The position numbers and the translations under genes are program-made. The notes beneath the pieces were generated by a model. That model saw only the letters and a list, made by a program, of their open reading frames with translations, was not told the origin of the DNA and did no database searches. Shown here one piece after another: positions 17,269-25,579 of a DNA stretch of 64,000 nt. Origin of the DNA: Bacteroidales bacterium UBA4070 (GTDB taxonomy: Bacteria > Bacteroidota > Bacteroidia > Bacteroidales > VadinHA17); NCBI GenBank assembly GCA_002383485.1, contig DFYY01000003.1, forward strand, positions 56,817 through 120,816, given 5' to 3'. Each line of letters opens with the position of its first letter. The stretch's first letter is position 1.

Positions 17269-18828
17269 TCAGAGTGGAATATTACCGTGTTTTTTCATTG
17301 GTCCCGGGTCCTTCTTGGTTGCAAGTGTCCGGAGAGCCCGTATAACCCTGAACCTGGTGTTGCGGGGTTCAATCACATCGTCAAGATAACCGTACCTGGC
17401 AGCCTCATACGGGTTTGCAAACTTGTCACGGTACTCCTGTTCCTTTTTGGCGACATAGTCCTTACGCTCTGCAGGGTCAGCAATCTCGCTGATTGTTCTT
17501 CCCTCCAGCACTTCGATGGCGCCCTGGGGACCCATGACTGCTATCTCGGCTGTCGGCCATGCATAGTTGATATCACCTTTGAGCTGTTTCGATGACATCA
17601 CGCAATGGGCTCCGCCGTATGATTTGCGGAGGGTGACGGTTACCTTCGGAACGTTGGCTTCGCCGTAGGCGTACATCAGCTTGGCACCGTGGATGATAAT
17701 ACCACCGTACTCCTGGGTGGATCCGGGAAGGAACCCGGGCACATCCACAAAGGTCACTATAGGGATGTTGAAAGCATCGCAGAAGCGGATGAAGCGTGCT
17801 GCCTTGCGTGAAGCTTCGATGTCAAGCACACCGGCAAGGTATGCAGGCTGGTTTGCCACTATCCCGACCGGCATGCCGTCAAAACGGGCAAAGCCGACAA
17901 CGATATTCTTTGCATATGCCTCATGTACCTCGAGGAAATCATGATAGTCAACCACCCTCACAATGACATCCTTGACGTCATAGGGCTGGTTGGGGCTTTT
18001 CGGGATTATATCATTAAGTTCATCCTCAAGCCTGTCAATAGGATCATCACATTCCAGCTGAGGTGGTTCCTCGAGGTTATTCTGGGGCATGAAGCTCAGC
18101 AGTTTTCTGATAAGGTCAAGGCCCTCCTTCTCCTCGTCGACGGCGAAGTGTGCCACGCCTGACTTTGTTGTATGGACACCGGCGCCGCCCAGATCATCAA
18201 TAGTGATGTCTTCTCCGGTGACAGCCTTAGCCACCTTTGGGCCCGTGACAAACATGTAACTGCTCTTGCGGGTCATGACAATGTAATCTGTCAGAGCAGG
18301 TGAATAGACAGCACCTCCGGCGCACGGGCCGAAGATTGCCGAGATCTGTGGTATCACGCCGGAGGCGAGGATATTGCGTTCAAAAATCTCAGCATAACCG
18401 GCAAGGCTTCTGACACCCTCCTGGATACGGGCGCCGCCGGAGTCATTGATCCCTATTACCGGAGCACCTGCCTTCATGGCCTGGTCCATTATCTTGCAGA
18501 TCTTCTGGGCGAAAGTCTCTGACAGAGATCCTCCAAAGACCGTAAAATCCTGTGCAAATACATAGACCACCCTTCCGTCGATGGTTCCGTGGCCGGTGAT
18601 TACCCCGTCTGACAGAAATTTCTTATCGGCAAGGCCGAAGTCCTCCGTTCTGTGAGTGACAAACATGTCATACTCCTCAAAGCTGCCTTCGTCGAGCAGG
18701 AGAGTAATCCGTTCCCTGGCTGTCAGCTTGCCCTTGGAGTGCTGATCCTCGATTCTTTTATCACCACCGCCCTTACGCGCCTTCTCCCTGAAATCAAGGA
18801 GTTGCTTGATTCTTTCCTGACTGTTCAT
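17269..18828 (-). CDS. mmdA: Methylmalonyl-CoA decarboxylase alpha / acyl-CoA carboxyltransferase
   Basis: A 519-residue biotin-dependent carboxyltransferase. It moves a carboxyl group between an acyl-CoA and biotin; methylmalonyl-CoA to propionyl-CoA is the likely reaction. The two crotonase-fold halves show the oxyanion-hole motifs GINDSGGARIQEGVRSLAGY and FGPCAGGAVYSPALTDY in the first half, and PGFLPGSTQEYGGII in the second. This is the PccB/MmdA family and not the TIM-barrel OadA that acts on oxaloacetate. It lies 9 bases after the epimerase gene and 6 before the small subunit. Propionyl-CoA carboxylase is the alternative, but the Na+ pump subunits next to it favour decarboxylation. Confidence 0.93.
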   Translation of the reverse strand: MNSQERIKQLLDFREKARKGGGDKRIEDQHSKGKLTARERITLLLDEGSFEEYDMFVTHRTEDFGLADKKFLSDGVITGHGTIDGRVVYVFAQDFTVFGGSLSETFAQKICKIMDQAMKAGAPVIGINDSGGARIQEGVRSLAGYAEIFERNILASGVIPQISAIFGPCAGGAVYSPALTDYIVMTRKSSYMFVTGPKVAKAVTGEDITIDDLGGAGVHTTKSGVAHFAVDEEKEGLDLIRKLLSFMPQNNLEEPPQLECDDPIDRLEDELNDIIPKSPNQPYDVKDVIVRVVDYHDFLEVHEAYAKNIVVGFARFDGMPVGIVANQPAYLAGVLDIEASRKAARFIRFCDAFNIPIVTFVDVPGFLPGSTQEYGGIIIHGAKLMYAYGEANVPKVTVTLRKSYGGAHCVMSSKQLKGDINYAWPTAEIAVMGPQGAIEVLEGRTISEIADPAERKDYVAKKEQEYRDKFANPYEAARYGYLDDVIEPRNTRFRVIRALRTLATKKDPGPMKKHGNIPL

Positions 18829-18837
18829 TAAACCTTG

Positions 18838-19260
18838 TTATTTATTGTTTTCCTTATTCTTGTCCTCGCAGAGTTCGGTAAGCACTCCGAAGGTTGACTT
18901 CGGATGAAGGAATGCGATGCTGAGTCCTTCGGCGCCCTTCCTCGGTGCAGAATCGATAAGCCTGATACCTGCTGCTTCTGCTTCGCGAAGCCTCTCCTCA
19001 ATCCGATCAACGGCAAATGCTATGTGATGGATGCCCTCTCCCCTCTTCTCGATGAATTTGCCCACCGGCCCCTCAGGGTCAGTTGACTCCAGAAGTTCTA
19101 TTTTTGTCTGGCCGATCATAAAAAAGGCAGTCTTGACCTTCTGGTCTGCTACCTCCTCTATGTTATAGCACTTAAGGCCAAGCACCTTTTCATAGAACGG
19201 CAAAGCCTCGGCAATGGAATTTACCGCAATTCCAATGTGTTCAATATGTGTAGGTTTCAT
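18838..19260 (-). CDS. mce: Methylmalonyl-CoA epimerase
   Basis: A 140-residue vicinal-oxygen-chelate protein that interconverts (R)- and (S)-methylmalonyl-CoA. It has the two beta-alpha-beta modules: IEHIGIAVNS with the metal His near residue 8, then GEGIHHIAFAVD with the second His, and FGVLTELCED with the metal Glu. The length is standard. As the first gene of the cluster it feeds the epimer needed by the methylmalonyl-CoA decarboxylase from B12-dependent mutase product. The mutase itself is not in the window. A spaced direct repeat (AGAGTTAA twice on the minus strand, 19303-19320) lies upstream. Confidence 0.95.
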   Translation of the reverse strand: MKPTHIEHIGIAVNSIAEALPFYEKVLGLKCYNIEEVADQKVKTAFFMIGQTKIELLESTDPEGPVGKFIEKRGEGIHHIAFAVDRIEERLREAEAAGIRLIDSAPRKGAEGLSIAFLHPKSTFGVLTELCEDKNKENNK

Positions 19261-19352
19261 AAAATGAACGTTTTGTTCAGAGAATAAATAAGAGCATGCA
19301 AGTTAACTCTATTTAACTCTGCCTCACACGATAAAAATCATGTTTTTAAGGC

Positions 19353-20915
19353 TCAGAACGGGAATTCGGATGGCACTGCTTGCAGCTCCTCCGTTTCAGG
19401 TTTGCTGGCTGCTTCATGCAGGGGGTTACCGTCAACGAAAATAGCCCTGTAAGGTCTCGTGGGGCATGCATATTCGCAAGCGCCGCATCCGATGCATATC
19501 TCGTCTTTCACCTCGGGGATAAGAAGGTTTCCCTCATAAGGTACCATATGGCAGGCTTTGGTCGGGCAATGTTCAGAACATGCCCCGCAGGCAGTCTTTT
19601 CGGTATGAACAATACAGTTTTCCTTATTGAATACCGCCTTGCCAATCTGTGTTAGCTTTTTGGCTTCAATCATAAGCGGCATGATGGCGCCCGTGGGGCA
19701 CACGTCAGTGCAGCGGGTGCAGTCATAGTTACAGAAGCCGCTGTGAAAGTCCATCCTTGGCTGCATGATACCTGCAAAGCCGTATTCGCTGACGGAAGGC
19801 TGGAGCACATTGGTAGGGCAGGCATTGACACAGAGGGTACAGGCCGTGCACCTGGATGTGAATATGCTTATGCCTGCTGATCCAGGAGGTGAAACAGGGT
19901 AGAGTCTGTCTTCCTTTACAGTGGAATCTTTTGTAGGGGAAGGTGTGGTACCCTGTGCCCGCAGAAGCTGTGATCCGCCGGCGATCAGTGCAATTGACCC
20001 GGCAATAAAGCCTCGCCTGGAGGCATCGGTTCCGGCGTCATCCTCTGACTTCTGCTTCAGCCTGACCAGGCCGTATGACATGCCGTTCTCCTTGCAGGCG
20101 TCAATACAGTTGAAACAGTTTACGCATCTGCTCAAGTCAACCTTCTTGTTTAGAAAATCAATGCATGATGATTTGCAGGCCATGGCACACCTTCCGCAGC
20201 GGGTACACTTTTCTTCATCAAACCTGATCCTGAAGAGGGATACCTTGCTCAGCAGACCCAGCAGTGTTCCGACAGGACAAACTGTATTACAGTAAAGCCT
20301 TCCGTATCTGAATGAGAGTATCCCCACAAGAGACAGGAAGGCAGCCGGCACAATGTAGGCAGCAAGCTCGTACGGCTTGATGTCAACCCTGTAGACGGAA
20401 TAGATATCGAATTTCCCTAGAACCGATGCAAGGAGGTTGTTGATCACGAGTGCAACAGGCTGGGCAAAGTAGGTTATAAACCTGCCGAATGTACTGTAAG
20501 GATCGAGAATTGTGAGTACGTAAACTCCGCCCAATGCAAGAATCCCCGCCGTCATCACCAGTATAAAGTAACGGAGTATGGTATAAGGCTTCTTGTAACC
20601 GTATTTCCTGAAGCGTCTCTTGAACAGGCCTCCTATGCGGCTTATGCCGTCCTGCATTATCCCCAGGGGACAGAGAAATGAACAATAGGTCCTTCCCGTC
20701 AGTACCGTAAGTACAAGCACTGCTATGAATCCTGTGGAGGCAACAACTCCTGCAATTGCAAACTTCAGGAATGAAGGAACAAACTGGAGATAGAGTATTG
20801 GTCCGAAAGCCTTATCACCAAGTACTCCCCGGAAGTCAATGAAGAGGAAAGTAAAGAGCAGCAGGACAAGTACTGCAAAGACGGTCCGGATATGTTTCAG
20901 GGCTGAAGACTTCAT
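19353..20915 (-). CDS. NapH-NapG-like fused 4Fe-4S ferredoxin membrane protein
   Basis: A 520-residue membrane-bound iron-sulfur protein. Residues 1-225 are NapH-like, with about five helices and two CxxxCP motifs (CSFLCPLG at 78-84, CNTVCPVG at 209-215). Two ferredoxin clusters follow (CTRCGRCAMAC at 237-247 and CVNCFNCIDAC at 264-274). Then comes a twin-arginine segment, SRRGFIAGSIALIAGG (299-314), and a second ferredoxin half with four more Cys groups (356-366, 395-406, 434-455, 474-484). The second half resembles MauM/NapG proteins, which normally have their own Tat signal. It probably moves electrons across or along the inner membrane. The DUF362 gene ends 6 bases upstream. Electron donor and acceptor are unknown. 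Confidence 0.85.
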   Translation of the reverse strand: MKSSALKHIRTVFAVLVLLLFTFLFIDFRGVLGDKAFGPILYLQFVPSFLKFAIAGVVASTGFIAVLVLTVLTGRTYCSFLCPLGIMQDGISRIGGLFKRRFRKYGYKKPYTILRYFILVMTAGILALGGVYVLTILDPYSTFGRFITYFAQPVALVINNLLASVLGKFDIYSVYRVDIKPYELAAYIVPAAFLSLVGILSFRYGRLYCNTVCPVGTLLGLLSKVSLFRIRFDEEKCTRCGRCAMACKSSCIDFLNKKVDLSRCVNCFNCIDACKENGMSYGLVRLKQKSEDDAGTDASRRGFIAGSIALIAGGSQLLRAQGTTPSPTKDSTVKEDRLYPVSPPGSAGISIFTSRCTACTLCVNACPTNVLQPSVSEYGFAGIMQPRMDFHSGFCNYDCTRCTDVCPTGAIMPLMIEAKKLTQIGKAVFNKENCIVHTEKTACGACSEHCPTKACHMVPYEGNLLIPEVKDEICIGCGACEYACPTRPYRAIFVDGNPLHEAASKPETEELQAVPSEFPF

Positions 20916-20921
20916 TCAGGA

Positions 20922-21848
20922 TTACATTTTCATCCTATGGATATTCATTGTTGAAAGGTCCATCTTGCCGATGCCCATCCCGGCTGCCAGGGCAATATGT
21001 TCTATTGAAGATGGTTCCTTGCCCATCATCTTTGCACCGGCAGCGTCAATTGCCACCCAGTCAGTGGATATCATCAGTGACTTCATGTTTGAGAGGTCAG
21101 CCACGGAGACACCGCGGGGACCGTTGCGCATCATCACATTGTAGGCATCCATGACGTTAAGCTGCGGTTTCTTCTGGTAAAGGGCATAGTCGGCTATGCA
21201 CTGGTTCAGATGGTTCCTGTGCCAGTAGCCACGGTCCCATACTACCCCCATCATATTCTTGAGGGCGCCGGTCATCATGGCTGAACTGTGATGCTTCAGG
21301 ACCGGAACATTTATAAAGACATCGCTCTCCAGCACCAGCTCATGAACTTTTGCGGTTGTAAGCTTCTTACCGTTGGGTATTGATATCTCCTGGTAATAAC
21401 TCTCCGAGTTACCCGGAACAATCTTTCCACCGGCATCCTTAACAGCCTGTTCTATGCCTGAGTTATTATAGCATTTAATCCAGTTGTCACATGTATTGTC
21501 AAAGACATAGACCTCCTTTGCTCCTGCCCTGTAGCAGTGTTCGATTATTCTTTTGACGAGGGCAGGGTTAGTATTGCCGCCCTTCCCCGGTACCACGTCC
21601 CAGCCAATATTGGGCTTCACAAGAACCTTCTGACCCTTTCTGACGAAAGTTCCCATACCGCCCATCGCCTGTATACCCATGTCAAACATTGCCGCCGGTT
21701 CTCCTCCCATGACGGCAATGAGGTCATAATTAGTCCCTGAGGGAAACGGTTTCCCCGCAAATGCTTTCCCATAACTCCCAAAGCTCATGTATGCTCCTGC
21801 GGCCAGGCCGGCACCGAGCGAACTTCTTAAAAAATTCCTTCTCTTCAT
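20922..21848 (-). CDS. DUF362 protein with Tat signal
   Basis: A 308-residue protein of the DUF362 family. The N terminus is a clear twin-arginine signal: MKRRNFLRSSLGAGLAAGAYM, cut probably after AFA near residue 32, so it is exported folded. The body holds LVKPNIGWD, VFINVPVLKHHSSAMMTGALKNMMG and WVAIDAAGAKMMG. Members of this family are found next to ferredoxins, and here it lies 6 bases before the NapH-NapG fusion, so a redox partnership is likely. No cysteine-rich cluster motif is visible in this copy. The frame extends upstream to 21908, but the Tat signal fixes the start at 21848. A near-consensus -7 box (TACTTTG) lies at 21894-21888. Confidence 0.85.
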   Translation of the reverse strand: MKRRNFLRSSLGAGLAAGAYMSFGSYGKAFAGKPFPSGTNYDLIAVMGGEPAAMFDMGIQAMGGMGTFVRKGQKVLVKPNIGWDVVPGKGGNTNPALVKRIIEHCYRAGAKEVYVFDNTCDNWIKCYNNSGIEQAVKDAGGKIVPGNSESYYQEISIPNGKKLTTAKVHELVLESDVFINVPVLKHHSSAMMTGALKNMMGVVWDRGYWHRNHLNQCIADYALYQKKPQLNVMDAYNVMMRNGPRGVSVADLSNMKSLMISTDWVAIDAAGAKMMGKEPSSIEHIALAAGMGIGKMDLSTMNIHRMKM

Positions 21849-21999
21849 CTGTTGATTTCCAAATATTACCCCTGAAATGAGAAGTTGCAAAGTAAACATT
21901 TTTTTCAATATATCGGTTCCGTATTCTTATATTAGCAGCCTGAGAATGCGGGTGTGAGCGACTGTGCGGGCGAATCATAAAGTGTTAAAAAGGACTATA

Positions 22000-23373
22000 A
22001 TGAAGATGAAAATACTTTATTACGACTGTTTTTCCGGGATCAGCGGAGACATGAACCTGGGTGCGATGCTTGACCTGGGTGTCAGCCGTGATATCCTGGA
22101 GAGCGGCCTGCAGAAGCTGAACCTGAAGGGATGGCGACTGGATATCACGCGTGACCAGCGTCACGGAATCACAGGCACCAGGGTCAGCGTAATACCTGAT
22201 GGTATGGAGGAGAATGTTCATGATCATGCGCATGACCATGAAGATGAGCACACTCATGAGCATACACACGGGCACGAGCACACCCGCGAACACCCTCACG
22301 GGCATGATCATACACATGAGCACACTCATGAGCATGACCCGGGAGAGGTTCACGGTCATTCACATGAGCATGAGTCCGGTCATTCACATGAGCATGCACC
22401 GGGTCAGGGGCATCCTCACAGGAATCTGGAGGATATCCGGAAGATTATCAGCACCAGTGACCTCTCCTCTTCAGTAAAGGAATTGTCAATGAAAATTTTC
22501 CGGAAGATTGCAGAGGCCGAGGCTGCTGTTCATAACAAGCCGCTCAATGAGATTCACTTCCACGAAGTAGGTGCAATTGACTCCATTGTTGATATTGTAG
22601 GGGCTGCCATCTGTCTTGACTGTCTTGAGGTTGACAGGGTTTATGTCTCTGCGGTGGAGCTAGGGGGCGGGATGGTCAGATGCCAGCATGGTCTGTTGCC
22701 TGTTCCTGCGCCGGCTACGGAACGCATCATCAGCGGTTTCCAGGTGCACACCGGAGGGGTAGATTTCGAGGCCACCACTCCCACCGGTGCTGCAATAATT
22801 GCAGCAACGGCTGAGCCGATTCCTCCATCGCTGAAGCATACTATCATCAGGAGCGGCTACGGCATAGGTCAAAAGATCAATCCGTCACGTCCAAATATAC
22901 TCAGGGTCTTCCTGGCTGAGACGGCAGATGATGAGGAGCGCGGGCACCGGGCACTGCTTGTAGCATGCAACATAGATGACATGAATCCCGAGCTCTCTGA
23001 GTATCTCTCAGGCAGACTGTTCGCTGCAGGTGCAGGTGATGTATGGTTCACCCCGGTGATAATGAAGAAGGGAAGACCTGCCTTCACAATTAATATTATC
23101 TGTGAAGAGGATCAGTTGGACGATGTAAGAGAGATCCTCTTTACCGAGTCCACCACTATCGGGTTGAGGGTAATGCCTTTCACCAAGGAGACCCTTCACC
23201 GCGAGTTTGAGGAGATTGACACCCGTTTCGGGAAGGTACTTATCAAGAAGTCATATTTCAACGACAGGCTGGTTTCAGTCAAGCCTGAAGCAGACAGGTG
23301 TGCTGAAATTGCAGCAGCGACGGGACTTCCCATGAAACAGGTAATACAGGAGATAACATCCCTTCTTGGCTGA
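22000..23373 (+). CDS. larC: Nickel-pincer cofactor biosynthesis protein LarC, His-rich
   Basis: LarC inserts nickel into the pyridinium-bisthiocarboxylate pincer cofactor using CTP. This 457-residue version has the N-terminal family start KILYYDCFSGISGDMNLGAML, and the C-terminal nucleotide/cyclase half from about 290 (NIDDMNPELSEYLSGRLF, DVWFTPVIMKKGRPA, STTIGLRV). Between residues 74 and 140 is an insert with 27 histidines, probably a nickel store or loading site. In Lactobacillus plantarum LarC is made by a frameshift between two ORFs; here it is one unbroken ORF. ATG 22000 or 22006 are both possible starts; an upstream GTG at 21964 is less likely. larE follows 5 bases later. Confidence 0.93.
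   Translation: MKMKILYYDCFSGISGDMNLGAMLDLGVSRDILESGLQKLNLKGWRLDITRDQRHGITGTRVSVIPDGMEENVHDHAHDHEDEHTHEHTHGHEHTREHPHGHDHTHEHTHEHDPGEVHGHSHEHESGHSHEHAPGQGHPHRNLEDIRKIISTSDLSSSVKELSMKIFRKIAEAEAAVHNKPLNEIHFHEVGAIDSIVDIVGAAICLDCLEVDRVYVSAVELGGGMVRCQHGLLPVPAPATERIISGFQVHTGGVDFEATTPTGAAIIAATAEPIPPSLKHTIIRSGYGIGQKINPSRPNILRVFLAETADDEERGHRALLVACNIDDMNPELSEYLSGRLFAAGAGDVWFTPVIMKKGRPAFTINIICEEDQLDDVREILFTESTTIGLRVMPFTKETLHREFEEIDTRFGKVLIKKSYFNDRLVSVKPEADRCAEIAAATGLPMKQVIQEITSLLG
22219..22419 (+). repeat. His-codon-rich low-complexity repeat inside larC
   Basis: CAT/CAC alternates with GAG, ACA and GGG codons, giving degenerate 6- to 12-base repeats such as CATGAGCACACT and CATTCACATGAGCATG. It encodes HTHEH, HGHEH and HSHEH units. 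The tract can change length by slippage. Confidence 0.8.
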
Positions 23374-23378
23374 CAGTT

Positions 23379-24182
23379 ATGAACCGGTACGAGAAACTTG
23401 AAAAGCTGAAGAGTATCCTTTCAGATGCCGGCTCTGCTGTTGTAGCCCTTTCAGGTGGCACCGACAGCACCTTTCTGGTCAGTGTTGCCCGTGGTGTCCG
23501 GGGTCTCAGGCTTATGGCAGTGACAGTAAGCACACCCTACATGTTCTCTTCCGAAGTTGATGATGCAGTCCGGTTCTGTCTCGGCCATGAAGTGAAGCAC
23601 CGGGAGATAAAAATGGATATACCCTCAGCCGTTCTTCTCAACCCTCATGACCGCTGCTATCTATGCAAGACGGAAGTAATGAAGGCTATCACCGCTGCTG
23701 CGCGCGAAGGAGGATTTGAATTTGTACTGGACGGAACAAATGCCGATGATCTCAGGGAGTACCGTCCCGGTCTCAGGGCCCTGAGGGAAGCCGGTGTACG
23801 CAGTCCGCTGGCTGAAGCCATGCTCACGAAGGAGGAGATAAGGGCACTGTCGCGCGAGGCAGGGATTGAGGTGAGTGACAAGCCTTCAAACACATGCCTG
23901 CTGACACGCTTCCCGCATGATACGCAGATAACGCCTGCCGGCCTGAGGTTGGCAGAGAAGGCTGAACGAATCGTCTCGGAGGCCGGATTCCCGGGTGCCC
24001 GCGTCAGAGTACACGGTGAACTGGTACGTATTGAAGTTCGCGATGACCAGTTTGACAGGATAACCTTGCCTGGCGTGAGGATGAAACTGTCAGGAGCCAT
24101 CAAGACATTGGGCTTCAGGTATGTTTCAATAGACACTGAGGGCTATAGGACAGGAAGCATGAATAAAAAGGAGGAAGAATGA
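23379..24182 (+). CDS. larE: ATP-dependent sacrificial sulfur transferase LarE
   Basis: LarE adenylates the carboxylates of the pincer precursor and adds sulfur. This 267-residue PP-loop protein has the ATP motif ALSGGTDST at about 23-31, with Thr where many relatives have Val. Cysteines sit at 93 and 96 (DRCYLCK) and at 173 (SNTCLLTRFP). Cys173 matches the region of the sulfur-donating cysteine of Lactobacillus LarE. The presence of three cysteines resembles the LarE group that binds a [4Fe-4S] cluster and uses it for sulfur transfer, which would suit an anaerobe; this is inference. It overlaps larB by 4 bases (ATGA), so translation is coupled. Confidence 0.92.
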   Translation: MNRYEKLEKLKSILSDAGSAVVALSGGTDSTFLVSVARGVRGLRLMAVTVSTPYMFSSEVDDAVRFCLGHEVKHREIKMDIPSAVLLNPHDRCYLCKTEVMKAITAAAREGGFEFVLDGTNADDLREYRPGLRALREAGVRSPLAEAMLTKEEIRALSREAGIEVSDKPSNTCLLTRFPHDTQITPAGLRLAEKAERIVSEAGFPGARVRVHGELVRIEVRDDQFDRITLPGVRMKLSGAIKTLGFRYVSIDTEGYRTGSMNKKEEE

Positions 24183-24925
24183 ATGCAAAGGAGCTTGAAA
24201 AGATTCTGATCAGTATCAGGGACGGATATGTAAGTGTGGATGAGGCACTTGAAAATCTGAAGGAATTTCCCTATACAGATCTCGGGTTCGCCCGTATAGA
24301 TCATCACCGCGAACTCAGGACAGGATACCCGGAGATTGTCTACTGTGCCGGCAAGACACCGGAGCAGGTGGAAGCAATCTTCCGCGCGATGGATAGTCAC
24401 GGCAACAACATAATAGGTACCAGGGCAGGCAAAGAGATGTTTGAATTTATAGCTCCCTCCTTTCCCGGTGCGGTATATTACGATGTGGCAAGGATCATCA
24501 GCATAAGAAAAAAGGCAATTGTTCCTCCTGCAACGAAGATTGCCATAGTCACTGCCGGCACATCTGACATCCCGGTAGCTGAGGAGGCAGCAGTCACGGC
24601 AGAGCTGCTGGGCAATGAGGTTATAAGGATATATGATGCGGGAGTTGCAGGCATTCACAGGCTTGTAGACAAGCTGCCGGAGATACGGGCCTGCAGGGTT
24701 TCGGTGGTGATTGCAGGTATGGAGGGCGCACTGGCAAGCGTGGTAGGCGGCCTGGTGAACATGCCGGTGATCGCCGTCCCGACAAGCGTGGGTTACGGGG
24801 CATCTTTTGAAGGCATCTCGGCACTGCTCGCCATGATGACCAGCTGCGCCGCCGGGGTTACTGTGGTGAACATTGACAATGGCTTCGGAGCGGGATTCGC
24901 TGCAAGCAGGATCAACAGACTCTGA
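24179..24925 (+). CDS. larB: Pyridinium-3,5-biscarboxylic acid mononucleotide synthase LarB
   Basis: LarB carboxylates and hydrolyses nicotinic acid adenine dinucleotide, the first step of nickel-pincer cofactor synthesis. The 248-residue protein has a short N-terminal helical region and a PurE-like C-terminal domain from about 120, with VTAGTSDIPVAEEA, YDAGVAGIHRL, VVIAGMEGALASVVGGLV and VPTSVGYG. All three biosynthetic genes (larC, larE, larB) are therefore together, but no larA-type racemase is in the window. The start overlaps the larE stop, and the WbqC-like gene begins 5 bases after its stop. Confidence 0.95.
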   Translation: MNAKELEKILISIRDGYVSVDEALENLKEFPYTDLGFARIDHHRELRTGYPEIVYCAGKTPEQVEAIFRAMDSHGNNIIGTRAGKEMFEFIAPSFPGAVYYDVARIISIRKKAIVPPATKIAIVTAGTSDIPVAEEAAVTAELLGNEVIRIYDAGVAGIHRLVDKLPEIRACRVSVVIAGMEGALASVVGGLVNMPVIAVPTSVGYGASFEGISALLAMMTSCAAGVTVVNIDNGFGAGFAASRINRL

Positions 24926-24930
24926 AAGGG

Positions 24931-25572
24931 ATGGTGGAGGAGCTTCTACTGTCGACGGCATACTTCCCTCCTGCCGAGTGGTTCAGCCTCGTTGCGAACA
25001 GCCGGCGGGTAGTCATCGAGAAGCATGAGAATTACCACAGACAGACTTATCGCAACAGGTGCATCATCCTGGGGGCTAACGGCCCTCTTCCTCTGATAGT
25101 ACCGGTGCAGAAAGGTTCATTTCATAAAACAGCCATAACGGACCTTAGAACCGACGACACCAGAAGGTGGCGTGAACTGCACCTTAGGAGTATCACTTCA
25201 GCCTACGCCGCAGCTCCCTTTTTCGAGTATTATTATGATATGATCAGGGATGTGATAACAACTCAGTACAGCTTTTTGCTTGATCTTAACAATGCGGCAA
25301 TTGCTGCTGTCTGCGAAGCCATCGGCATAGATTCAGAGATAAAATATTCAGAGGCTTTCCTGCCCGAAGGCCTGAGGGAGAACGATTACAGGTACTGCAT
25401 AAATCCCAAAAAACCGTGCATTGTGAAGGGATATTCAGATATACCGTATATCCAGGTCTTCGGGGAGCGGTATGGATTCACTCCCAGGCTGAGCATCATT
25501 GACCTCCTTCTCAATAACGGACCAGGGACCCGTGCATTGTTGCAGGGGTCCCTGGCAGCAGACAACTGTTAA
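24931..25572 (+). CDS. WbqC-family protein
   Basis: A 213-residue WbqC-like protein, with the family start LLSTAYFPPAEWFSLV, the conserved HENYHRQTYRNRC run, LIVPVQKG, and IPYIQVFGERYGF at the C-terminal side. WbqC proteins occur in polysaccharide and amino-sugar loci, but their reaction is not established. It begins 5 bases after larB, so it is transcribed with the lar genes; a functional tie is not obvious. The final codons contain a 10-bp inverted repeat (25522-25531 with 25546-25555). It converges on the FadL-like gene with only 7 bases between stops. Confidence 0.85.
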   Translation: MVEELLLSTAYFPPAEWFSLVANSRRVVIEKHENYHRQTYRNRCIILGANGPLPLIVPVQKGSFHKTAITDLRTDDTRRWRELHLRSITSAYAAAPFFEYYYDMIRDVITTQYSFLLDLNNAAIAAVCEAIGIDSEIKYSEAFLPEGLRENDYRYCINPKKPCIVKGYSDIPYIQVFGERYGFTPRLSIIDLLLNNGPGTRALLQGSLAADNC

Positions 25573-25579
25573 CCAACTG

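Noticed and set aside
24143..24961. 272-codon open frame on the minus strand across larB
   Set aside because: It lies entirely opposite well-conserved larB and its product is Cys/His/Arg-rich with no known motif, as expected of a shadow frame.
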